A stretch of 64,000 nt of DNA from Paenibacillus aquistagni (GTDB lineage Bacteria > Bacillota > Bacilli > Paenibacillales > Paenibacillaceae), in assembly GCF_900177815.1 (NCBI RefSeq), contig NZ_FXAZ01000004.1:248001-312000 (forward strand), read 5' to 3'. Both the position numbers and the translations under genes were made by a program. Positions 26,178 through 34,712 of this stretch are shown here, in pieces. The number at the start of each line of letters is the position of its first letter. Position 1 is the first letter of the stretch. Under the pieces are notes generated by a model. That model searched no databases. It had not been told where the DNA came from and worked only from the letters and a program-made list of their open reading frames with translations.

Positions 26178-26519
26178 ATGCCCCATTTATTGTTTAGAGG
26201 GTTGGAAGCGGAGAAGCTGCAGCAGATTAGCCGCCCATTGGTGGACGAGCTTGCCAAAGTATGCTCCTGCGGTAGAGACAATTTCACATTGGAATGCTTG
26301 AATACGACAGGGGTATGGGAAGGTGAGCAGGTTCCGTCCTTTCCATTTGTGGAGGTATCCTGGTTCGAGCGGGGAGATGAAGTTCGCGATCGCTTTGCTG
26401 AAGCCGTTGACCGTCTTGTAAAGACACTTGGCGTACCGGAGTTTGAGATTGCATTTCGGACCTATGAGGAGAAGGCGTATTATATTGATGGCGTACGCTT
26501 CGATCGTTATAAAGGCTAG
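26178..26519 (+). CDS. DUF1904 family protein
   Basis: A 113-residue protein beginning MPHLLFRGLEAEKLQQIS, with conserved-looking VPSFPFVEVSWFERGDEVRD and a C-terminal AYYIDGVRFDRYKG. This matches the DUF1904 family of small tautomerase-like cytoplasmic proteins; the function is unknown. ATG 26178 has AGAGGAGGA upstream. Its promoter region is shared with the divergent DUF6385 operon. Confidence 0.8.
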   Translation: MPHLLFRGLEAEKLQQISRPLVDELAKVCSCGRDNFTLECLNTTGVWEGEQVPSFPFVEVSWFERGDEVRDRFAEAVDRLVKTLGVPEFEIAFRTYEEKAYYIDGVRFDRYKG

Positions 26520-26523
26520 CGAG

Positions 26524-26567
26524 CTAAAAAAGAACCCTCAATGACCATGCCGTCAACGAGGGTTCTT
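26524..26567 (-). terminator. Hairpin with terminator features on the minus strand
   Basis: AAGAACCCTC (26530-26539) pairs with GAGGGTTCTT (26558-26567). The A-run lies on the left, so the U-tract follows the stem only in minus-strand transcripts, although the flanking genes are on the plus strand. On the plus strand it would be a weak terminator at best. Confidence 0.55.
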
Positions 26568-26645
26568 ACTGTAATGACATCGTATTTTTGATGAAGAGGT
26601 GGCTTCTTTGTTTGCAGCATTCATGGCTTTATTCTTGCTCTGGGT

Positions 26646-27221
26646 TTGATATTGCCGCTTGGCGCTCAGAACGTGTTCGTATTTAACCAAGGGGCGTCAC
26701 AGCCTAAGCTCAAAAGAGCGCTGCCGGTTGTGCTCACAGCGTCTCTAAGCGACACATTGCTCATCCTACTGGCGGTTCTTGGTGTATCGGTGCTGGTGTT
26801 TACCGTTCCCGTGCTCAAAACGGCGATCTTTGCAGTTGGCATTGTGTTTCTGTTGTATATGGGATGGTCCATCTGGAAGAGTGATCCTGCTAACATGAAT
26901 AAGCAGCAGGCCGCCATGCCGATCAAGAAGCAGGTGCTGTTTGCTCTATCGGTGTCCTTGCTTAATCCGCATGCGATATTGGATACAATCGGCGTGATTG
27001 GGACAAGCTCTCTTAGCTATCATGGTGCGGAAAAAGCGATGTTTACAGCAGCTTGCATCATCACTTCCTGGCTGTGGTTCTTAGGACTTGCAATCACCGG
27101 CAAAGCTGTCGGGAGCCTGGATCATGAAGGCAGATTGCTTCGCTGGGTCAACAAATGCTCGGCAATGATGATATGGGGAGTTACGGTATACCTCGTGGTT
27201 CAGCTCATTCAAGCTCTCTAG
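26646..27221 (+). CDS. LysE family amino acid exporter, probably frameshifted at the N-terminus
   Basis: The frame from TTG 26646 gives 191 residues with about five to six helices and the LysE hallmark LPLGAQNVFVFNQGA, plus LNPHAILDTIGVIG. The family normally starts about 13 residues earlier with a segment like FAAF-I-HGFILALGLI. Here TTG TTT GCA GCA TTC (26608-26622), behind GAGGTGG, encodes LFAAF in one frame, and CAT GGC TTT ATT (from 26622) encodes HGFI in another. Loss of one TTCA copy from TTCATTCATGG would explain it. Either the gene is inactivated or phase-variable, or translation starts at the weak TTG. It would export basic or other amino acids. Confidence 0.75.
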   Translation: MILPLGAQNVFVFNQGASQPKLKRALPVVLTASLSDTLLILLAVLGVSVLVFTVPVLKTAIFAVGIVFLLYMGWSIWKSDPANMNKQQAAMPIKKQVLFALSVSLLNPHAILDTIGVIGTSSLSYHGAEKAMFTAACIITSWLWFLGLAITGKAVGSLDHEGRLLRWVNKCSAMMIWGVTVYLVVQLIQAL

Positions 27222-27229
27222 CAGCTGTG

Positions 27230-27263
27230 AAAAAAGACCTCAAGCTCCAGGCTTTGAGGTCTT
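27230..27263 (-). terminator. Second minus-oriented hairpin terminator
   Basis: AAGACCTCAAG (27234-27244) and CTTTGAGGTCTT (27252-27263) form the stem. The run of A is on the left, so the U-tract follows only in minus-strand transcripts. It could stop read-through coming from the minus-strand TspO-like gene, which lacks an obvious terminator at its own end. Confidence 0.55.
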
Positions 27264-27326
27264 AGTCGGCTCAATGTTATGATGAACAATAATCATAAGG
27301 ATGTTCACGTTCATGGAGGTGCGGAT

Positions 27327-27947
27327 ATGGAATGGATCGCAATGATCAGCATGCTGATTGATCACATCGGCGTGACCTTTTTTCCAGAGCAGGATGGACT
27401 TCGAATCATTGGCCGGCTTGCGTTTCCTATCTATGCTTTCTCCATCGTGCAAGGCTATCACTACACAAGATCGCATAACAAGTACATGCTTCGCTTGCTG
27501 TTTATCGCTTTGTGCGCGCAGCTTCCGTATATGCTTCTATTTGAAACGTGGGATCTCAATGTTGTGTTCACTCTTTGCTTAGCGCTCAGCACTCTCTTAT
27601 TCGTGGAACGCTACAGCAAGTCCGACCCGATGTGGAGTATGCTGCTCCTTGGGATAGCCTGCATCGCTGCTGAACTGCTGTCTTTTGAGTACGGTGCGTA
27701 TGGGCTGCTGCTTGTATTCGCTTATCGTTATTTCTCTGGCTTTCCCCTTATCGGAGCGCATTTTATTCTGAATGCATTCGAGTATTTAAACGGTATTCCG
27801 CTGCAAATGTACAGCCTTGTGCCGACGATTGCGATAGCATTTCTTGGCGTGAGGAACAAGCGCTCAAGCATGCCGAGATGGATCTGGCGTTCCTTTTATC
27901 CAGTGCATCTTATCCTGTTGAGCATAATAGCCTACGCTTTACTATAA
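27327..27947 (+). CDS. TraX family membrane protein
   Basis: A 206-residue protein with six to eight predicted helices. The N-terminus MEWIAMISMLIDHIGVTFFPE and GRLAFPIYAFSIVQGYHYTRS are characteristic of TraX, the F-pilin N-acetylase family. In chromosomal Firmicute versions the substrate is unknown, and the acyltransferase-3-like fold suggests acylation of a surface molecule. ATG 27327 is chosen because GGAGGTG lies 5 nt upstream. Confidence 0.83.
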   Translation: MEWIAMISMLIDHIGVTFFPEQDGLRIIGRLAFPIYAFSIVQGYHYTRSHNKYMLRLLFIALCAQLPYMLLFETWDLNVVFTLCLALSTLLFVERYSKSDPMWSMLLLGIACIAAELLSFEYGAYGLLLVFAYRYFSGFPLIGAHFILNAFEYLNGIPLQMYSLVPTIAIAFLGVRNKRSSMPRWIWRSFYPVHLILLSIIAYALL

Positions 27948-27967
27948 CGGTGTGTTGCATGCAGAGA

Positions 27968-28732
27968 TTATGGGGAACTTATCGTTCGTGATCTTGGGCG
28001 AAAAGCAATTGAAACAGCGTACACAAACATTAATGCGGCTAGACTGAGTGCCGTATAGAAGACGGTCGGCTCCTGTCCTTCTTTGACCGCAATGCCAATG
28101 TAGGCCCAGACGAAGACAAGGACATAGGCGTAGTCCCGGTACACCCCGCCGACAATCCAAGCGAGCAGTGTACCGACAGCGAGAATAAGGATCGTCCACA
28201 ATTCGGCGCTAAGGCCGAACCCATTCCAATTCACCGCATAAAGCACGACACTCACGTTGACAATGGTAGCGACACTGACCCAGCCCAAGTAGATGCGAAA
28301 AGGAAGCTGGACACAGAGCTCATCTGCAGCTGATGGACGGGGGATCGAGACCACGCGCTTGTATATAAGAATAAGGCTTAGAAGAAGCCCGAGCATGGCG
28401 AGAAGCGACAGCCATACTTGTGTGTATAAATAATGCCAGAGTACAATCCACAGCATGTTGAACAAGCAGCTGATCAAGAACAGCGGGCCAACAAGCTTGA
28501 CTTTGTCTTGCTGCTTAGGCAGCGCGAGGTAGATGGCAAACACGATGAGCAGCACATAGATAAGTCCCCAGATGCTAAATGTATACGGCGCGGGTGTAAT
28601 CAGCACGGGGAACATAGCCGAAATCTCGCCCGTTGTCTTTCCATTAAAGGGGATGATGTTGGCGAGCGCGTTGACGGCAATTGTTGCTATCACCGCGATT
28701 AGATTGATAATACGCCAGAATGAATGATACAT
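27968..28732 (-). CDS. TspO/MBR-like multi-pass membrane protein
   Basis: A 254-residue, very hydrophobic protein with eight or more predicted helices. Segments FPVLITPAPYTFSIWGLIYV and FNMLWIVLWHYLYTQVWLS resemble the Trp-rich TspO/MBR (tryptophan-rich sensory protein) family, but the protein is longer than the usual 160 residues. TspO proteins bind tetrapyrroles; the role here is not known. AAAGGAGG precedes ATG 28732. It is convergent with TraX across 20 bp and has no terminator of its own. Confidence 0.65.
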   Translation of the reverse strand: MYHSFWRIINLIAVIATIAVNALANIIPFNGKTTGEISAMFPVLITPAPYTFSIWGLIYVLLIVFAIYLALPKQQDKVKLVGPLFLISCLFNMLWIVLWHYLYTQVWLSLLAMLGLLLSLILIYKRVVSIPRPSAADELCVQLPFRIYLGWVSVATIVNVSVVLYAVNWNGFGLSAELWTILILAVGTLLAWIVGGVYRDYAYVLVFVWAYIGIAVKEGQEPTVFYTALSLAALMFVYAVSIAFRPRSRTISSP

Positions 28733-29107
28733 AAATAAACCTCCTTTGCATTCCTCACAATCTCAGTATTCCCGCAACATGCTGCTCTTCAATCTTTGAT
28801 AAGCCTTGGAGCAGCTTATCTATTTTATAGCCAGGCAGGCTGGACCTACTCAAGCAACCGTCATTTTATTTTCTATTTATTTCTATATACCCACGATACG
28901 GCTGATGACTCTTGTTTATGACAAGTTGTTCATCATATCGGTTGGTGCTGACCTTGTATGAGTGTAGAAGGAAGGACAGACGAAAAAGAGTGAATTATAC
29001 TATAATCAGAAAATGGGATGGTTTAGCATTTCAGGTGTGAAGATAGGTTGCTTTGCAAGGCTGTGACGGCATAATCAATAGACTTATATCAGTAAAGGGG
29101 AATTCTA
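28733..29107 (+). other. Gene-free stretch, probable promoter region of the SDR gene
   Basis: No gene is visible in these 375 bp. TATAAT at 29001-29006, in the context TTATACTATAATC, is the best -10 candidate for the downstream gene. No good -35 lies 16-18 bp before it. Confidence 0.4.
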
Positions 29108-30040
29108 ATGGAGAAGGCGCTTGTTCTTGGAGGTACCCGTTTTTTTGGTAAAAAATTGGTCGAGCGTATGCTGGATCAAGGCGTCAAGGTGACGATTGCG
29201 ACGCGAGGGCACACGAAGGATGATTTTGGAGATCGGGTACAGCGGCTAATCATGGACCGGGGCGACAAGCATTCCATGCAAGCAGCGACAAAAGGCATGC
29301 AGTGGGATGTTATTTACGATAATATTTGCTACCATGCTGCCGGCGCAGCGGACGCTTGTGAGCTGTTCCGTGATCGTACGAAGCACTATGTGTTCACATC
29401 GACGTTAGCGGTGTATGAACCGGGGAATAAAGCGCATCAAGAAGACAATTTTGATCCTTATACGTATGAGATTGCGGAGGTAGTAGGGGAAGTCAGCTAT
29501 GGAGAAGGGAAAAGGCTCGCGGAGGCGGTGTTTTTTCAGCAGGCGTCTTTTCCTGTAACAGCGGTTCGATTCCCGATTGTGCTTGGCATCGATGATTATA
29601 CGAAGCGGCTTCATTTCCATTTGGAGCGTATTGACCAAGGGCTAGGCATTGAGATTCCCAATCGAAATGCGCGCCTGTCCTTTATTACATCAGATGAAGC
29701 TGCCGATTTCTTATACCGAGTGGGGAAAGAGAGGGTTAACGGCCCTATTAACGCTTGTTCTGACGGCGTATTGTCCTTGCAGGATATCATCCATATGATT
29801 GAGCAGGAGCTCAACAAACAAGCGGTGATATTCTCTCCATCCGAAAGGGCGCTGTCTGATTCGATTGCCAGCGACATAGAGACATCGCCTTTTGGCCTGC
29901 TTGATGATTGGGGTATGGATACGACTAAGGCAAAGGAACTTGGTTTTGCATTTCGATCCATTACGGAGTGGTATCCTGCTTTGGTGCACGCGTTGGCAGA
30001 GGAACTGAAAGAGAACCATAAGAACAACAAAGCAAATTGA
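29108..30040 (+). CDS. NAD-dependent epimerase/dehydratase family protein (extended SDR)
   Basis: A 310-residue protein with the Rossmann signature LVLGGTRFFGKKLVERML at the N-terminus, FTSTLAVYEPG where the catalytic Ser/Thr and nearby residues sit, and VSYGEGKRLAE containing the active-site Tyr-x3-Lys variant (Y-G-E-G-K). It should bind NAD(P) and modify a sugar nucleotide or similar substrate; close relatives resemble chloroplast mRNA-binding CSP41-like SDRs, so the reaction is uncertain. ATG 29108 has AAAGGGG upstream. Confidence 0.8.
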   Translation: MEKALVLGGTRFFGKKLVERMLDQGVKVTIATRGHTKDDFGDRVQRLIMDRGDKHSMQAATKGMQWDVIYDNICYHAAGAADACELFRDRTKHYVFTSTLAVYEPGNKAHQEDNFDPYTYEIAEVVGEVSYGEGKRLAEAVFFQQASFPVTAVRFPIVLGIDDYTKRLHFHLERIDQGLGIEIPNRNARLSFITSDEAADFLYRVGKERVNGPINACSDGVLSLQDIIHMIEQELNKQAVIFSPSERALSDSIASDIETSPFGLLDDWGMDTTKAKELGFAFRSITEWYPALVHALAEELKENHKNNKAN

Positions 30041-30125
30041 CAGGCAAGCCTAACGTGCAAGCGATGCTGAGCATGCTAATGGCATGTTAATCATAAACCA
30101 GTGCAGGCGGCAGGACGAGAAGTAC

Positions 30126-30156
30126 GCGGTTCCTGCTGTCGTGCAACAGGAACCGC
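30126..30156 (+). terminator. Probable terminator hairpin after the SDR gene
   Basis: GCGGTTCCTG and CAGGAACCGC form a 10-bp stem over an 11-nt loop. Only a weak T-rich tract (TGTTCTTTG) follows. Confidence 0.5.
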
Positions 30157-30267
30157 CCTGCATGTTCTTTGGCATGAATCCATAAGCATGCAGGGCCAAT
30201 GTTTGACAACCAAGTGATCGTATTTTGCTTAAGAAGGCGCATTGGACTTCAATGTACGATCTTAAAG

Positions 30268-30567
30268 TTAAAAGTGAATTACGAGATCTGGCTCTGTGTC
30301 AGGCTTTGGAATGACCCAGATCACCTGCTCTTTATATTTCTCCACGTTAATCCAAGCGGCGAATTCCTCCGCTCCAAATACGTTCACATAGAATCCACGC
30401 ATTCCCCCATCTTCTTTAAATAGGTGATACTCCTGAAAATAATTGTTGCCTTTTAGACTTTTTATAAAAATATCGAACTCGTGTTGAAGTTTGCGCATGT
30501 CGAGAATAACGCCATCCTTAACCCTCATATATTGTGAATGCAGTGAATAATCCATTTCGATAATCAA
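30268..30567 (-). CDS. Hypothetical protein, 99 aa
   Basis: A small soluble protein rich in aromatic and acidic residues (NYFQEYHLFKEDGGMRGFYVNVFGAEEFAAWINVEKYKEQVIWV). TTG 30567 with GAGG 7 nt upstream is a plausible start; the next Met is 12 nt further in. It lies 28 bp after the end of the other hypothetical gene on the same strand, so the two are probably co-transcribed. No family recognised. Confidence 0.55.
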   Translation of the reverse strand: MIIEMDYSLHSQYMRVKDGVILDMRKLQHEFDIFIKSLKGNNYFQEYHLFKEDGGMRGFYVNVFGAEEFAAWINVEKYKEQVIWVIPKPDTEPDLVIHF

Positions 30568-30595
30568 ATCAAAGCCTCGATTCCATTCTTATTTA

Positions 30596-30994
30596 TCACT
30601 CCAAGATTTCAAGAATGCATAATCCTTCTTTAAATGCGTGATAGTTCCTTTCATGCAACAAAAATGATGTAATCGCTTCCTTTTTATCGTATACAAGATA
30701 TTTGCTGTAGTAATGGAGCAGCTGCTCATGTGAGCGCGTAATCTCAATCTTGATGATATGCTCAATGGTCTCTCCTTCGTTCCATTCATAGTAATAGCCT
30801 CTTTCGTGCTGGCCTACCAAGGAGATGGTTTTGAGCATGAGAAGATGCTTGCGGTCCTGCTGGAGCAGCCATTTCCTGAATTTCTGTTCACGTTCAGCAT
30901 GTAGCAGTTCGTCGTCGGTTTCGTGCAGCTCTTGGCTTTGTTCCATGTACATTATGAACAGCGGGCGAGTCTGTATAGCCTCATCGTACAGCAT
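30596..30994 (-). CDS. Hypothetical protein, 132 aa
   Basis: A soluble, mainly helical protein with many charged residues (HAEREQKFRKWLLQQDRKHLLMLKTISLV, EGETIEHIIKIEITRSHEQLLHYYSKYL). ATG 30994 has only a weak ribosome binding site (GGGGTTAG). First gene of a two-gene unit with the 99-residue protein. I do not recognise it; layout and codon use look like a genuine gene. Confidence 0.6.
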   Translation of the reverse strand: MLYDEAIQTRPLFIMYMEQSQELHETDDELLHAEREQKFRKWLLQQDRKHLLMLKTISLVGQHERGYYYEWNEGETIEHIIKIEITRSHEQLLHYYSKYLVYDKKEAITSFLLHERNYHAFKEGLCILEILE

Positions 30995-31097
30995 GAACTA
31001 ACCCCATTTCTATTATTTCCCTATTTGTATGGAAAGTGTAACATGATTTGTCCCGTTCGTTAATAGTGGAGCAGCTGAGCGAATGGTAAAAAAAAGA

Positions 31098-31126
31098 ATT
31101 GACGGATAAAAGCTTAATTCCTATAA
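31098..31126 (+). promoter_or_regulatory. Sigma-A promoter of the symporter gene
   Basis: TTGACG (31098-31103), 17-bp spacer, TATAAT (31121-31126). Near-perfect vegetative promoter about 50 bp before the start codon. Confidence 0.85.
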
Positions 31127-31177
31127 TACCTATTAAACAACTTGGTTTTATGAGAAAAGAAGACGGGGTGAATGTCC

Positions 31178-32569
31178 ATGAAAGAGCAGTCGTGGTTGTC
31201 GCTGCAGGATTGGAGTGTATATGGAAGCTGGGGAGCAGCGATTGTTCTCACAGCCGTATTGTGGCTTTTGGCCAAGAAGAAGGTAGGCTTCGGCACGCGA
31301 GTGCTGATTGCGATGGCATTTGGTTTTGCGATTGGAGCGGTATTCGGCGATTCAGCTGCAGACGTAGGCATCGTCGGCTCCATCTATGTGAGCTTGATCA
31401 AGATGGTCGTGATGCCGCTCGTATTCTCGACGATTATTACAAGCATTACATCGGTGCCGAATATGAATGTATTAAAGAAGCTTGGGACCAAGACGATTGC
31501 CATCTTCTTGATTACTACCGCGATCGCGGCAACCATTGGCATTGGGGTTGCCCTCGTCGTAGATCCAGGCTCTGGGATTGCCCATAACAGCGAGGCCGCA
31601 CAGAGCTTCGAGGCCCGTGATATTCCTAGCTTCAAGCAAGTGCTGCTGGACTTAGTGCCATCGAATCCGGTCAGTGAGATGGCAGAAGGCAAAGTTGTTC
31701 CGGTGATTATCTTCGCTTTCTTTATTGCGATCGCAATCATTTGGGAAGGCGGTAGGCATCCTGAGCGAGTGGAGCCTGTAAAGAGCTTCTTCCAGTCGCT
31801 GTCCCATGTGATGTTCCGTGTCACTAAGCTGGTCATTCGCTTAACGCCATATGGGGTACTCGGCTTGATGACGGCCATGTCAGCACGATATGGATTCGAG
31901 ACGCTCAAGGAATTGGCTTGGTTTATCGCCGCAGTGTATATCGCATGCTTTATTCATATGTTTGTCACGTACAGTGCGCTGTTGTCCTTCGCAGCGCGTG
32001 TGAATCCGCTGCGCTTCTTCAAGAAGGCCTATCCGACGATGGCCGTTGCGTTCACAACGAGAAGCAGCTATGCCACGCTGCCTGTGAATCTTGAAGTGAT
32101 TACGAAGCGCATGAAGGTATCCGAGCGCGTCGCTTCGTTTGTGGCACCGCTAGGCGCCACTATCAATATGAATGGCTGCGGCGGGATCTATCCGGCAATT
32201 GTGGCCGTATTTGTTGCCAAGGTCTTTGGCATCGAGCTTGGCATCACGGACTATTTGCTGATTATCGCTGTAGCAACGCTGGCTTCTATAGGTGTAGCAG
32301 GGGTACCAGGCCCAGCCTCGATCTCAACAACGGTCGTGCTGGTGCAGGCGGGGCTGCCGCTTGAAGGCTTCGCGCTTGTGCTTGGCATTGATGCCATTGT
32401 GGATATGGCGCGCACAGCCGTGAATGCAACGGGAACGACGGTTGCCTCGGTTCTAGTAGGCAGCAGTGAAGGAGAGTTTGACCGTAGGGCCTTCAATGAA
32501 GACCCTGATGAAGATATTGCTATTGGCTCGGACCGTGATTCCGATAAGGGAGCAGTGGTTCAAGCTTAG
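31178..32569 (+). CDS. Amino acid:cation symporter of the SDF family, TcyP-like (L-cystine uptake)
   Basis: A 463-residue transporter with about eight helices and two re-entrant loops. FTTRSSYATLPVN is hairpin 1; PLGATINMNGCGGIYPA and DMARTAVNATGTT are the substrate- and cation-binding blocks of the dicarboxylate/amino acid:cation symporters. The order and wording of VIIFAFFIAIAI, LVPSNPV, NGCGGIYPA and ARTAVNATG resemble B. subtilis TcyP (also about 463 aa), which takes up L-cystine; glutamate or another amino acid is the alternative. ATG 31178 is chosen over 31172 because GGGGTG ends at 31170, too close to the first ATG. Confidence 0.83.
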   Translation: MKEQSWLSLQDWSVYGSWGAAIVLTAVLWLLAKKKVGFGTRVLIAMAFGFAIGAVFGDSAADVGIVGSIYVSLIKMVVMPLVFSTIITSITSVPNMNVLKKLGTKTIAIFLITTAIAATIGIGVALVVDPGSGIAHNSEAAQSFEARDIPSFKQVLLDLVPSNPVSEMAEGKVVPVIIFAFFIAIAIIWEGGRHPERVEPVKSFFQSLSHVMFRVTKLVIRLTPYGVLGLMTAMSARYGFETLKELAWFIAAVYIACFIHMFVTYSALLSFAARVNPLRFFKKAYPTMAVAFTTRSSYATLPVNLEVITKRMKVSERVASFVAPLGATINMNGCGGIYPAIVAVFVAKVFGIELGITDYLLIIAVATLASIGVAGVPGPASISTTVVLVQAGLPLEGFALVLGIDAIVDMARTAVNATGTTVASVLVGSSEGEFDRRAFNEDPDEDIAIGSDRDSDKGAVVQA

Positions 32570-32589
32570 ACGAACAGCAACGAATACGA

Positions 32590-32626
32590 AGGTCTGCGCA
32601 TGGCTGATCACTGCGCAGGCCTTTTG
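32590..32626 (+). terminator. Terminator of the symporter gene
   Basis: GGTCTGCGCA and TGCGCAGGCC form a strong stem followed by TTTTGCTTG. Confidence 0.8.
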
Positions 32627-32756
32627 CTTGTGGTCAAGATGCGGCGGCCGTTTGTTCCCAGTACGGTGCGTTCATTCCGATGGTATGGATGCATTAGGAA
32701 CAGGTCTTCATTTTTGATATAGTAGGATACGAGAATGTTAACGGGGAGTAAAGATA

Positions 32757-34568
32757 ATGGAAAATAAACAGCAATGGCCTGTCACTTATCTGCTCTATGG
32801 GGCAGTTGTCTTTCTATTGAAGCTGCTGTTTGTCAACATGCAGCTGTTCGACGCGATCTCATTTGGCGGCCTTCTCAGCGATCTTGGGATTCTGATCATC
32901 TTGCTAGTGCTGGGATGGATTCTGCATGTGCCGCTAAAGGGGTATTATATCGGGCTAAGTGCACTGATGTCCTTCATATGGCTTGCTACATTAATGTACA
33001 ACGACTATTACGGAAGCATTGTAACAACAGATGCTTTGAACCAGGCAGGACAGCTTGGGGAGGTGCAATCCAGTGTATTCGCGCTTTTCCATTGGAGCTA
33101 TCTGCTGCTCATTGCAGACCTTATTATTGTGGCATTTATCAGATGGAAGCGGCCGAACTCTGGCTGGAGCGCACGCTGGCTTGCTGCTGTGATATGTGCT
33201 GTGCTGGTCGTTCCTGTCGTTTGGAACATCAACCATCATCAAGGCATTCTGAATGAGCGCGCACAAGCGGAACAGATGGGAGTGCTCAGCTATCAGCTTC
33301 AGCATATGTTCGTTGATGAGGCTGAGCTGGAGGAACTACCTGCAGAGACTGCGAAGGCAGAGCTTCAATCTTTGCGGGCTCCTGCTTCTCAACCGCTGCA
33401 ATACAATGGTGCGGCTCAAGACAGCGATGTCATTGTCATTCAGGTGGAGGCTATGCAGCGTTTCCCAGTTGGCTTATCGCTGGAAGGGGTGGAGCTCACA
33501 CCTAATTTGAATGCGCTGATGCAAGATAGCCTGTTCTTCAACCGCATTTATCAGCAGATTGGCAAAGGCAACACATCTGACGCGGAATTTATGATGAATA
33601 CCTCGATCTATCCGACCGGCCATACGCCGATGGCGGAATACGTTGGGGGAAGCAAGGTGCCAAGCCTGCCTCACTTGCTGAAGGAACATGGCTATGAATC
33701 GGTCACGTTCCATACGAATGATGTAAGCTTCTGGAGCCGGGATAAGATGTACCCTGCACTAGGATTCGACCGCTACTACGACAAATCCTACTTTGGCACG
33801 GAGGATAAGATTGCATTTTCCGCCTCTGATGAAGTGCTGTTTGACAAGAGCTTCGAGGTGCTGAAGGAGCTTGCAGATAAGGACCAGAAGTTCTATGCGA
33901 ACATCATTACGATGTCGAGCCACCACCCATTCGAGATACCGGCAGATAAGCCTCAGCTTCAGCTGCCAGCTTCCATTAAGGATACGTCCGTCGGGAAATA
34001 TTTGAATGCGATGCATTACGCAGACTATGCCATCGGCAAGTTCATTCAAGAGTTGAAGGATGCAGGGATGTGGGAGAATACAACATTGCTTATTTATGGG
34101 GATCATTACGGCCTCCAGCTCCCGCAGCCAGCAGATCAAGCGGCGATTGAAGAGGTGCTTGGCAGACCGTATGATGACAAGCTCGATGCCTTCAACATAC
34201 CGTTCATCCTGCATGCTCCGGGCGTAAAGCCTGCCGTAATGGATATTGTTGGTGGACAAGTTGACTTTATGCCAACGCTAATTAATCTGCTCGGGTTAAC
34301 GGAGCAGGCCAATCCTATGTTTGGCGAGGATCTGCTCAACCATGAGAATAACTTGATCGGCAATCGTTTCTATGCGCCGTCAGGAACATTCATGAACAAT
34401 GAGGTGCTGTACGTGCCGGGGGCTGACTTTGCCAGCGGTAGCGCCAAGCGTGTTGCGGATCAATCCCCTGTGGACCCTGCTCCTTATCAGACAGATTATG
34501 AGAAGGTGCTGAAGCTGATGGAGCTGTCCGACCGCTATATTTATACCGTAGTCAAGGAGTCCAACTAA
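32757..34568 (+). CDS. Lipoteichoic acid synthase family sulfatase-fold protein
   Basis: A 603-residue membrane enzyme with five N-terminal helices (to about residue 165) and an extracellular sulfatase-like domain. The LtaS metal and catalytic residues are visible: IQVEAMQ (Glu), GKGNTSDAEF (nucleophile Thr), SSHHPFEIP (His) and YGDHYG (Asp-His). LtaS enzymes transfer glycerol-phosphate from phosphatidylglycerol to build lipoteichoic acid outside the membrane. Spore formers carry several paralogues, so primase or sporulation-specific versions are possible. ATG 32757 follows GGGGAG. Monocistronic. Confidence 0.88.
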   Translation: MENKQQWPVTYLLYGAVVFLLKLLFVNMQLFDAISFGGLLSDLGILIILLVLGWILHVPLKGYYIGLSALMSFIWLATLMYNDYYGSIVTTDALNQAGQLGEVQSSVFALFHWSYLLLIADLIIVAFIRWKRPNSGWSARWLAAVICAVLVVPVVWNINHHQGILNERAQAEQMGVLSYQLQHMFVDEAELEELPAETAKAELQSLRAPASQPLQYNGAAQDSDVIVIQVEAMQRFPVGLSLEGVELTPNLNALMQDSLFFNRIYQQIGKGNTSDAEFMMNTSIYPTGHTPMAEYVGGSKVPSLPHLLKEHGYESVTFHTNDVSFWSRDKMYPALGFDRYYDKSYFGTEDKIAFSASDEVLFDKSFEVLKELADKDQKFYANIITMSSHHPFEIPADKPQLQLPASIKDTSVGKYLNAMHYADYAIGKFIQELKDAGMWENTTLLIYGDHYGLQLPQPADQAAIEEVLGRPYDDKLDAFNIPFILHAPGVKPAVMDIVGGQVDFMPTLINLLGLTEQANPMFGEDLLNHENNLIGNRFYAPSGTFMNNEVLYVPGADFASGSAKRVADQSPVDPAPYQTDYEKVLKLMELSDRYIYTVVKESN

Positions 34569-34668
34569 TGGATTAATTCTAATGTCATTAATGATTCATC
34601 TCATAAAGTGTATGGCAAGTGCATAAACATATTATCTTTGGACGTGCACGGCAGTGTGAAAGCTTAAC

Positions 34669-34712
34669 ATCCGCAGGTCTCTCCTTCGTCAGGGGACCCT
34701 GCGGATTTTTTG
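34669..34712 (+). terminator. Terminator of the LTA synthase gene
   Basis: ATCCGCAGG-TC and GA-CCCTGCGGAT pair around a loop, followed by TTTTTTG. Confidence 0.85.

Noticed and set aside
26039-26287. N-terminal extension of the basic DUF6385 protein
   Set aside because: The frame stays open to 26287, but it overlaps the DUF1904 gene and its promoter and has no ribosome binding site. GTG 26038 is better placed.
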